Shown piece after piece: positions 1 to 5,131 of a stretch of 22,177 nt of DNA. Position 1 is the first letter of the stretch; each line of letters opens with the position of its first letter. This stretch comes from a virus, in the IMG/VR virus record IMGVR_UViG_3300032240_001509, positions 1 through 22,177 of that record; one strand, written 5' to 3'. The notes under the pieces are model-generated. The model made no database searches. It was not told where the DNA came from and was given only the letters and a program-made list of their open reading frames with translations. The position numbers were made by a program, and so were the translations under genes.

Positions 1-423
1 CAGTCTGGTAAAGGTATTCCAAAACATTTAGTTGGTGCTAAAAAAGAACCTGCTTTAGAACAGATATTAAATGGACAAATGGATCCGTCTCATTTTAATC
101 CTGAAAAGATTAAGAATAGATTGATTTATGAAAATAAAATATCTGAGGATTGTGCTAATTGTGGATTTTGTGAACGCCGAGTAACGGATTATAAAATACC
201 ATTGTTACTTAATTTTAAAGATAATAATAAACGCAATTATCGTTTAGAGAATTTAGAATTGTTATGTTATAATTGTTACTACCTGTTCATAGGTGATGTG
301 TTTACTCCTGAACAAGTAGATAAAATTGAAAGTTTTACTACGAATAAATTTAAAGTAGAAGAACCCGATTTCCATCTTTCAGAAGATCAAATAGAAAATA
401 TGAAGGCACTTGGAATCCTATAA
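1..423 (+). CDS. HNH-like Cys4 zinc protein, 5'-truncated
   Basis: The frame is open from base 1, so the gene starts upstream; 140 residues are visible. The first in-window ATG is at 79, but coding-like sequence (QSGKGIPKHLVG) precedes it. Two cysteine pairs are visible, CANC (codons at 151 and 160, another Cys at 169) and CYNC (265 and 274), about 35 residues apart. The segment before the second pair, LENLELLC, resembles the NLQLLC-xx-C end of HNH/McrA-type zinc-binding endonuclease folds. The catalytic Asp-His of an HNH motif is not obvious, so this may be a degenerate or purely structural zinc fold. The stop codon overlaps the next ATG (TAATG), which suggests translational coupling. Function is uncertain; phage HNH-like proteins include nucleases and packaging factors. 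Confidence 0.6.
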   Translation, partial: QSGKGIPKHLVGAKKEPALEQILNGQMDPSHFNPEKIKNRLIYENKISEDCANCGFCERRVTDYKIPLLLNFKDNNKRNYRLENLELLCYNCYYLFIGDVFTPEQVDKIESFTTNKFKVEEPDFHLSEDQIENMKALGIL

Positions 424-749
424 TGCCCGTCGTATATTTACCTCAAATAAAAAGTTATATAAAAATGGAAGGATTACACAACCAATACGCTGGTTTTGAA
501 TTACCAGCAGAAGTACAACAAATGTATAAGACGGGATATCAACCATTTGGTTCTAAGAACATGGCTAAGATGTTGTTCTTTGCAAATGAGGTAAAATTAA
601 ATAATGACATGATTAATTACTATTCAGGTATTAAACCTGCTCGTAGAGAAAATGAATCATTAGAAGACTATAGAAACCGTAGTAAATTCCAAAAAGCACT
701 ATACAAATATAGAGCTCAAATTTACGATTACTCAGTATACGAAAACTAA
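423..749 (+). CDS. hypothetical phage protein
   Basis: A 108-residue protein whose ATG shares a base with the upstream stop codon. A second possible start is the ATG at 465 (MEGLHNQYAGF). I do not recognise the family. It is soluble by composition: no signal peptide, no membrane segment, no cysteines. The C-terminal third is rich in Lys, Arg and Tyr (SKFQKALYKYRAQIYDYSVY) and looks helical. It ends 11 bases before the DUF4494 gene and probably shares a transcript with both neighbours. Confidence is high that it is coding and low for any function. Confidence 0.65.
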   Translation: MPVVYLPQIKSYIKMEGLHNQYAGFELPAEVQQMYKTGYQPFGSKNMAKMLFFANEVKLNNDMINYYSGIKPARRENESLEDYRNRSKFQKALYKYRAQIYDYSVYEN

Positions 750-760
750 AATAAAATAAA

Positions 761-988
761 ATGGCACAATTCTTTAATGTAAAAGTCCAGTTTACAACTG
801 AAGACGATAGAGGTAAAGTAAAAAAACAAAATGTAAATTATTTAGTAGATGCTCAATCTGTAACAGAAGCAGAAGCTAGAACAGTTCAATACTTATTGGG
901 CCGTGATGAAGAAGCATTTGAAGTAAAATCAGCTTCCGAAGCTAAAATTGCAGAAGTAATTTTAATAGAATCTGCAGAGGCTGAATAA
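761..988 (+). CDS. DUF4494-family protein
   Basis: A 75-residue protein resembling the DUF4494 family, small proteins common in Bacteroidota and their phages. The recognisable part is a beta-strand start (FFNVKVQFT), a Lys-rich turn, then YLVDAQSVTEAEARTVQYL, which matches the family pattern of YLVDA-x-S-x-TEAEA. An acidic tail follows. The biochemical role of DUF4494 is unknown. It is the last protein gene before the RNA cluster; tRNA-Glu begins 6 bases after its stop codon, so both may be on one transcript. The family assignment is from remembered consensus, not from a search. Confidence 0.75.
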   Translation: MAQFFNVKVQFTTEDDRGKVKKQNVNYLVDAQSVTEAEARTVQYLLGRDEEAFEVKSASEAKIAEVILIESAEAE

Positions 989-994
989 ACAGCA

Positions 995-1065
995 GCTCAG
1001 TTCGACTAAGGGTTAGGTCACATCCCTTTCACGGATGTAATACGGGTTCGAATCCCGTACTGAGT
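995..1065 (+). tRNA. tRNA-Glu (anticodon TTC)
   Basis: A complete cloverleaf folds by hand. The acceptor is GCTCAGT (995-1001) with ACTGAGT (1059-1065), 7 pairs including a terminal G-U. The D stem is GAC/GTC (1004-1006, 1017-1019). The anticodon stem is CATCC/GGATG around loop CTTTCAC, anticodon TTC at 1028-1030. The T arm is ACGGG-TTCGAAT-CCCGT. The acceptor is followed by ACA, so a full CCA is not encoded, as is common in Bacteroidota. It decodes GAA/GAG, abundant codons here. Confidence 0.93.
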
Positions 1066-1066
1066 A

Positions 1067-1437
1067 CATAGGTTGATTGGGAAGCCTTACACCTTCATTA
1101 AAAAGTTGGAATGTAAGCGAGGAGGTTAAATGATACCAAAGAAAAGCCAATCGTAAAAGTAGATGTCCACGCACCCATCTTCTACTTTCCTAAAATAAAT
1201 TAGTAAAGACTACATCCATAGGTGACCACTTAAAATGTGAGAAAACAAAATTAAGTACAATCTGGTGTTTCACGAGTCAGATTCTTTACTAAACTTATAA
1301 TCGTTCGAACGTGGAACGACGAAGACAGGGATAACATTAGTTAGTGTGGGAAACCGGACTTCTAATTGACAGAAACTTCCTCCGTATCGTATGACGGCGA
1401 TGTTGGCAACTCATAGGGTAATTTAAAAGTTGCAAAT
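1067..1437 (+). other. Unassigned non-coding segment with several RNA stems
   Basis: No convincing gene lies here. Several long-range complementarities are visible: TGATTGG (1074-1080) with CCAATCG (1147-1153), enclosing a bulged CTTACA/TGTAAG hairpin; AAAGTAGA/TCTACTTT (1156-1163, 1181-1188); a perfect 10-bp stem TTAGTAAAGA/TCTTTACTAA (1200-1209, 1283-1292) enclosing ACTTAA/TTAAGT and ATCTG/CAGAT hairpins; CCGT/ACGG (1382-1385, 1394-1397); and GCAACT/AGTTGC (1406-1411, 1428-1433). The 1074-1153 and 1200-1292 units are tRNA-sized, but neither has a normal T loop. They could be highly divergent tRNA-like genes, decayed tRNAs or an unrecognised ncRNA. I could not match them to a family I know. 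Confidence 0.4.
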
Positions 1438-1552
1438 AGTCAGGTGGCGGAATGGTTAGACGCAAGTATACCGTAGCAACTATTGTCGGATGTGCAGACT
1501 CTAGTAGTCAAAGCATAAGGTTGCATTGCAGGTTCAAATCCTGTCCTGACTG
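1438..1552 (+). tRNA. tRNA-like gene with enlarged middle; possible tRNA-Met(CAT) with an insert
   Basis: The two ends are clearly tRNA. The acceptor AGTCAGG (1438-1444) pairs perfectly with CCTGACT (1545-1551), followed by G. TG and a GCGGAATGGTTAGACGC D arm follow the 5' side. The T arm is GCAGG-TTCAAAT-CCTGT (1528-1544). The 64 nt between the D and T arms are about twice the expected length, and no contiguous 5-bp/7-nt anticodon arm with U33 is present. One solution pairs CAACT (1477-1481) with GGTTG (1519-1523) and leaves a 4-nt variable loop. The loop would then be AT...CATAA, giving anticodon CAT with A37 and A38, interrupted by about 30 nt after U33, with about 12 extra nt beside the D arm. 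A Leu(CAA)-type reading is possible but poorer. Identity is tentative. Confidence 0.55.
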
Positions 1553-1558
1553 CAAATT

Positions 1559-1643
1559 GGAAAGATGGCAGAGTGGTTGAATGCACCGGTCTTGAAAACC
1601 GGCAACTGTAATAGGTTCTGGGGTTCGAATCCCTGTCTTTCCG
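1559..1643 (+). tRNA. tRNA-Ser (anticodon TGA)
   Basis: A clean class II tRNA. The acceptor is GGAAAGA (1559-1565) with TCTTTCC (1636-1642), discriminator G1643. The D arm is Ser-type. The anticodon stem CCGGT/ACCGG encloses loop CTTGAAA, anticodon TGA at 1593-1595. The variable arm is long (AACTGTAATAGGTT). The T arm is TGGGG-TTCGAAT-CCCTG. It reads UCA, a frequent Ser codon in the neighbouring genes. Only CA is encoded after the discriminator base, so CCA is completed after transcription. Confidence 0.95.
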
Positions 1644-1657
1644 CAAAATTAAATTAT

Positions 1658-1873
1658 ATGTTATTAACTTATTACATTATTTGTATTATCTATTGTTTCT
1701 ATCAGTTAAACAAAAAGTACAATCAAAGAGGATTAGACTATGCATCTCCAGAAATGGATGCAATTATGGTTTTAGTTATGGCTTGGGTATTAGCACCTAT
1801 TGACGTATCTTTAACTTGGATTAGAATGGTTAAGGAAGCTGAACAAGCTAGAATTGACCAAACTAGATTTTAA
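1658..1873 (+). CDS. small membrane protein (71 aa)
   Basis: The ATG at 1658 lies 14 bases after tRNA-Ser. The reading frame runs further upstream, but only by crossing the tRNA gene, so 1658 is the best start. The N-terminus (MLLTYYIICIIYCFYQLNKKY) is a probable membrane helix. A second hydrophobic stretch, AIMVLVMAWVLAPIDVSLTW, sits near residues 35-55, and the tail is charged. This suggests a small two-helix inner-membrane protein. No family is recognised. It is inserted between tRNA genes in the RNA cluster and is probably co-transcribed with them. Confidence 0.6.
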   Translation: MLLTYYIICIIYCFYQLNKKYNQRGLDYASPEMDAIMVLVMAWVLAPIDVSLTWIRMVKEAEQARIDQTRF

Positions 1874-1876
1874 TAT

Positions 1877-2033
1877 TGTAGGGTGGTGAAATAGGTGTAC
1901 ACCGTGGCAGACATGCCCTCCTGTCCCGGGGGTGTAGAGCACGAAATAGGTAATTGATATGGGTGGACCACAAAGCCGGCTTTATTGTCAAGTACTGAAT
2001 CGCTACGTGGAGGTTCGAGTCCTCCCCCTACAG
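1877..2033 (+). tRNA. tRNA-like gene with ~106-nt D-to-T interval (identity unresolved)
   Basis: The ends are tRNA-like. The acceptor TGTAGGG (1877-1883) pairs perfectly with CCCTACA (2026-2032), followed by G2033 and CA. TG and a GTG/CAC D arm (1886-1902) follow the 5' strand. The T arm is GGAGG-TTCGAGT-CCTCC (2009-2025). Between the D and T arms lie 106 nt, about three to five times normal. Two readings exist: a contiguous arm CCCTC-CTGTCCC-GGGGG (1916-1932; U33, anticodon GTC), or a split stem GTGGC (1904-1908) with GCTAC (2002-2006) ending the loop in CTGAATC, which implies an 80-90-nt insert. Neither gives a normal variable loop. It may be an intron-bearing or otherwise expanded tRNA, or a tRNA-like regulatory RNA. 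Confidence 0.5.
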
Positions 2034-2047
2034 CAATATTTATTTAT

Positions 2048-2377
2048 ATGGCGTGTCATTGTTTACATTTAAAAGATTCACGTGAGTTTTATTCATTATT
2101 GAAACAACGTGACCCTGATATGATCATGAAAATGGTCAAATGTGTATTAAGTGCATATAAACGCAATAAACCTAATATTGATATATTTGATATTACGTTT
2201 AAAAATATGGATGAATTAACATTTAATATTGAAAAATCGCAGTATACTGAATTATTATCCAATTGTTTAGATGATTTAATTACAATGGAAGAATATGAAT
2301 TATGTGCTGATATTAAAAAGATATTAGATAAAAAATCTAAGAAAAAACAAGGGGATGTTCCGGTATTTGATCAGTAA
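2048..2377 (+). CDS. hypothetical protein with UVR-like C-terminal helix pair (109 aa)
   Basis: The ATG at 2048 follows a TATTTAT-rich stretch. The frame is open further upstream, but only through the tRNA-like gene, so this start is preferred. MACHCLHLKDSREFYSLLKQ begins the protein. The C-terminal region LDDLITMEEYELCADIKKIL resembles the UvrB/UvrC (UVR) helical hairpin pattern of acidic helix, turn, then YExxAxIRxxI. That motif usually mediates protein contacts; here it is a resemblance only. The last 27 bases of this gene are also the 5' end of the tmRNA (2351-2377), including its acceptor strand and D-loop region. The coding and structural RNA sequences therefore truly overlap. Confidence 0.65.
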   Translation: MACHCLHLKDSREFYSLLKQRDPDMIMKMVKCVLSAYKRNKPNIDIFDITFKNMDELTFNIEKSQYTELLSNCLDDLITMEEYELCADIKKILDKKSKKKQGDVPVFDQ

Positions 2378-2756
2378 TCTGAAGGTAATACTACACGCAG
2401 AGATAAGTACTGTATCTCTTTAAACTACGTACAAACAATAACTGTAGAATTATCTACTATGACCTTCGCAGATCTTATGGATTTCGTAGGCGCGAACGAG
2501 TACGCTGTAGCGGCTTAATTAGCAACGGGTTCGAACACCTAGGAACAGAATTCGATGAGTACTCACAATCGACTCACTAAATAAGGACTGTGGGTTGTTT
2601 TATTGATAGTCATAAAATCAAGTGGTGGATGTCGCTAAGACCAAAAACCTTGCGACCCTATACCTCATGCACTGGGGTTAATCAGTGAGCTAAGCGTGTG
2701 AGACGTTAGTATTATTGTTCATTATTGAGACACGAGTTCGACTCTCGTCATCTCCA
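2351..2756 (+). ncRNA. ssrA: transfer-messenger RNA (tmRNA), one-piece
   Basis: tmRNA rescues stalled ribosomes by acting as tRNA-Ala and then as an mRNA for a degradation tag. The 5' strand GGGGATG (2351-2357) pairs with CATCTCC (2749-2755) over 7 bp, with G3-U70, the alanine identity pair. The T arm is ACGAG-TTCGACT-CTCGT (2732-2748), and ACA follows the acceptor. The 5' side continues TTCCGGTATTTGATCAG, close to the tmRNA D-region consensus. A long P2 helix joins TCAGTAAT..GAAGG-TAATACTAcACG (2371-2397) with CG-TTAGTATTA..GTTC-ATTATTGA (2704-2729). After P2 is a 7-bp AGAGATA/TATCTCT hairpin (2399-2419), then the tag frame (2489-2518). CACTG/CAGTG with an upstream ACCC facing its GGGT loop looks like a pseudoknot. 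At 406 nt it is slightly long but within tmRNA range. Confidence 0.93.
2489..2518 (+). other. tmRNA tag reading frame (GANEYAVAA*)
   Basis: Codons GGC GCG AAC GAG TAC GCT GTA GCG GCT TAA encode GANEYAVAA and a stop. If the resume codon is GCG at 2492, the tag is ANEYAVAA. The hydrophobic end resembles the YALAA of bacterial tags, and Bacteroidota tags commonly start with Gly. The exact resume codon is inferred. Confidence 0.85.
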
Positions 2757-2765
2757 CAAACCCTT

Positions 2766-2795
2766 AAGGCAATCAGAAATGGTTGCCTTTCTTCT
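2766..2795 (+). terminator. rho-independent terminator after the tmRNA
   Basis: AAGGCAATC (2766-2774) pairs with GGTTGCCTT (2781-2789), 9 bp with one T-G pair, around loop AGAAAT. A pyrimidine-rich TCTTCTT tract follows. It starts 10 bases after the tmRNA 3' end and would close the RNA cluster transcript. Confidence 0.75.
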
Positions 2796-2798
2796 TGC

Positions 2799-2808
2799 AT
2801 ATTTATAT
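2799..2808 (+). promoter_or_regulatory. TATTTAT promoter-like box
   Basis: CATATTTATAT lies between the terminator and the gene at 2834, matching the TAnnTTTA-type boxes that precede many genes in this window. It probably starts the envelope-protein transcript. No experimental support. Confidence 0.45.
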
Positions 2809-2811
2809 CCG

Positions 2812-2832
2812 AACCATTAAAAATTAAAAGTA
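2812..2832 (+). repeat. 21-nt leader repeat, copy 1
   Basis: The 21 bases here, beginning AACCATTAAAAATT and ending AAAAGTA, are identical to 8704-8724. Both copies sit directly upstream of, or overlap, a start codon (2834 and 8724). This suggests a shared 5' leader or translation-initiation element. Confidence 0.7.
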
Positions 2833-2833
2833 A

Positions 2834-3487
2834 ATGCAACAAGAACCAGTTACGTCAGCAATCAGTCTGCGTGAACGAATAGGAAATGCCATAGTACTTG
2901 CACTATGTGGATTAATAGGAATTGCCTTCCTATGTCAAATGTACCTTGTAGGGTATCATTTTTTCAAATCACCTGAGGAAAATCAACAATTAGCTAACGA
3001 AATTAGTTGGAAAATTGACGGAACATTTAAGAACAGCCCAGGTAATATCTGGTATAATGCCGCTGATCACATCTACATTGAAAAAGTTACTAATAAAGTA
3101 GTTGTTGGTAAATTAGCAGGTAATCGTAATTTAGAATTTGGTGTTAAAAACATATTAGAAGAATATGTACAAGAAAAAGGATATGATTTATCCCCAGACG
3201 CTGAAAATAAATTACGTGTTGAAATTGTATATTTAGATGTTTTAACTACAAAGAAAAATGTATCTGTATTCCATAAAGATGAACAAGAAGTTGTAATTCG
3301 TCTTAAAGGTATCTTATATAAAGATGGTATTAAAGAAAAAGAAATTATAGTTGAAGAATCATCATCTGAAATATCAATGTCAACTTTAATTGTTGATGAA
3401 GGTGGTAAATTTAATCAAACATCTTTAAGTAATGCTCTTAAAAAAGGTTGTGATCAATTAGTCACTAAACTATTAGGAGAAAAATAA
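2834..3487 (+). CDS. membrane-anchored YajG/CsgG-like protein
   Basis: A 217-residue protein with a short cytoplasmic N-terminus and one membrane helix at about residues 18-42 (ending CQMYLVGYHFF). A periplasmic alpha/beta domain follows. The domain has the layout of YajG and CsgG-type envelope proteins: a helix (FGVKNILEEYVQEKG), a strand (LRVEIVYLDVLT), further strands (QEVVIRLKGILYKDG), then a C-terminal helix (LSNALKKGCDQLVTKLLGE). The family link is inferred from this order of elements, so it is tentative. It abuts the next gene (TAAATG) and opens a block of exported proteins that continues to 11588. A role in assembling or anchoring the secreted neighbours is possible but unproven. Confidence 0.6.
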   Translation: MQQEPVTSAISLRERIGNAIVLALCGLIGIAFLCQMYLVGYHFFKSPEENQQLANEISWKIDGTFKNSPGNIWYNAADHIYIEKVTNKVVVGKLAGNRNLEFGVKNILEEYVQEKGYDLSPDAENKLRVEIVYLDVLTTKKNVSVFHKDEQEVVIRLKGILYKDGIKEKEIIVEESSSEISMSTLIVDEGGKFNQTSLSNALKKGCDQLVTKLLGEK

Positions 3488-5131
3488 ATGAAAAAATTAT
3501 TAACACTTATTGGGATATTATTAATATCTCTAACGTCACATGCACAGTTAACTGTTAATCAATCTGTAACCCCAACAACTGGATTAAAAGTAGGAGATAC
3601 AATCTCAGTAAAATATACAGTTGCTAGAGGTACAACTTTACCTCGTTATTTTTGGTTAAGATATCAATATAATAACAAGGCTTTAGCTTATGTAAATACA
3701 ACATTTTCACAAGGTACTTCATCTCAAACATTCTATACAGGTTGGAATAACTACAAATTTACATCAAACGCTGATAAATCTGCTACAAGCTTGTATGAAC
3801 AATACCAAGCATCACCTTGGTCTTATACAGTAAATACTGATTGGAATGTTGGACAACTAACAGTTCAAAGAACAGATGCTGCTATTAATGGTGATATTGC
3901 AACCCAAAAATATGTAATTAAAGATTTAGGAACTTATGATAATATCCATAAATTAGACTTATCATATTCAATTAGTGATCTTAGTGCATATATTTCACCA
4001 ATTACTACAACTACAGGGTTACTATCTTTATCAAATGTAACAGGTAATACATCTCAATTTAAAGTTAGAGTATTATTCCCGTCTGGATACACAATTACAG
4101 ATCATACAGTACAATTAATGTCTTTAAAAACAGATGGTAGTGGTTTAATTGATTGGACTAAACAACCACTTCAAGTTAAAGCATTAGATGCAAGTGGTGA
4201 AGCTATATTTACATCTGGTATTAAAGTAGGTGATAGCATAGGAGTGTTTGTAGCACCAGCAATGCAAAAAACTTGGATGAATGATATTATAACTGTATCA
4301 GATGCTTACAAAGCATTTTTAGGTATTTCACAAACTGATATTAGTGGTAATACAACATATTTTACAAGACCTAATTTAGAAAAGAAAATAGGTTTAATTA
4401 CAAAAGATAAAACAACTTTTAGTGAGTCAGATTCATATTATTTATTTGCAAACGTAATGGGTATTGATGTATCTGATAAAGCTTCAATTCCAAAATCAAC
4501 TTCAACATCAGTAAGATACTATAGTGGTTTACTAAATCAAGGATGGTTAGATGGAACACCTAATAATAATGTTAGTGTTAAGGCTTCAAACCAAACAGTT
4601 GATATGGTATTTGCTTGGGGTGGTGACTTAGATTGGTCTCATTCATCTCACCCAGATACAATTGCTAGTAGAGTATCTAGTGGTAATTATGCTAATGCAA
4701 TTAATAATGGTGAGACTATTAGAACAATGTCTTTAAGTACAATGTCTTATTCTCAACCTACTTTAGAAAAAGCTACATTAAGTTTAACTTCAACTTTAGA
4801 AAATGGAAAAGTTATATTAAGTGGTAGTTTAACTAAAGCTGATTTAGCTGGTTTAGAAGTGATTATGAATTATGATGATTCTAAATTAACATTAACTGAT
4901 GTTATATTTGATGCTGGCAATACAGTAACTAACTTCTCTACACATGATAGTGGTAGATTAACATTTGGTTCTATTGATCAGTTAAAAACAGCTAGAATTA
5001 AAGTTGGTACTCCATATAAGTTGGTATTTACAACAAAAACATCACTGACTAATACATCAGGTTTATTCTATACAGTATTAGCAGATGCAGTAGATGCAAA
5101 TGGTAAAAAGATAGAATTAGTAGTAGAATAA
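3488..5131 (+). CDS. secreted protein with degenerate dockerin-like and C-terminal cohesin-like domains
   Basis: A 547-residue protein with a signal peptide of about 20 residues ending SHAQ. The N-terminal half is Thr/Ser/Asn-rich beta sequence. At about residues 265-340 it has a segment shared with the next gene (ITVSDAYKAFLGIS... ESDSYYLFANVMG). The calcium ligands of the dockerin loop are mostly lost here: only the final Asp (D315) aligns. Residues 425-547 look like a cohesin/CBM-type beta sandwich, with GLEVIMNYDDSKLTLTDVIF matching the pattern of yDpsxLxLxxV. The stop codon overlaps the next start (TAATG). It is probably secreted or surface-exposed. The protein appears paralogous to the 5131-7017 product, which suggests a duplication. 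Confidence 0.7.
   Translation: MKKLLTLIGILLISLTSHAQLTVNQSVTPTTGLKVGDTISVKYTVARGTTLPRYFWLRYQYNNKALAYVNTTFSQGTSSQTFYTGWNNYKFTSNADKSATSLYEQYQASPWSYTVNTDWNVGQLTVQRTDAAINGDIATQKYVIKDLGTYDNIHKLDLSYSISDLSAYISPITTTTGLLSLSNVTGNTSQFKVRVLFPSGYTITDHTVQLMSLKTDGSGLIDWTKQPLQVKALDASGEAIFTSGIKVGDSIGVFVAPAMQKTWMNDIITVSDAYKAFLGISQTDISGNTTYFTRPNLEKKIGLITKDKTTFSESDSYYLFANVMGIDVSDKASIPKSTSTSVRYYSGLLNQGWLDGTPNNNVSVKASNQTVDMVFAWGGDLDWSHSSHPDTIASRVSSGNYANAINNGETIRTMSLSTMSYSQPTLEKATLSLTSTLENGKVILSGSLTKADLAGLEVIMNYDDSKLTLTDVIFDAGNTVTNFSTHDSGRLTFGSIDQLKTARIKVGTPYKLVFTTKTSLTNTSGLFYTVLADAVDANGKKIELVVE

Noticed and set aside
1130-1156. Mini-ORF MIPKKSQS preceded by a perfect AGGAGG
   Set aside because: The Shine-Dalgarno-like string lies within stem-forming sequence, and Bacteroidota rarely use strong SD sites. 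Eight codons cannot be supported as a gene.
1326-1422. Fragments resembling a homing-endonuclease site (AGGGATAACA and AGGGTAAT)
   Set aside because: The two halves are about 80 bases apart and no intact site or adjacent endonuclease gene is present.
1300-1437. Possible group I intron or RNase P RNA core (GTGGGAAACC, GACAGAAACT)
   Set aside because: Only isolated short matches to conserved strings were found; the paired P3-P8 or P4 elements could not be built.
1565-1657. N-terminal extension of the small membrane protein through tRNA-Ser
   Set aside because: The bases form a perfect tRNA-Ser; the ATG at 1658 just after it is the better start.
1985-2047. N-terminal extension of the 109-aa protein upstream of 2048
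   Set aside because: It would translate the 3' half of the tRNA-like gene, including its T arm and acceptor strand.
2619-2756. Separate tRNA starting at GTGGATG (2625)
   Set aside because: GTGGATG pairs with CATCTCC only with a mismatch and a wobble, whereas GGGGATG at 2351 pairs over all 7 bases with the tmRNA G3-U70 and the P2 helix confirms the longer RNA.
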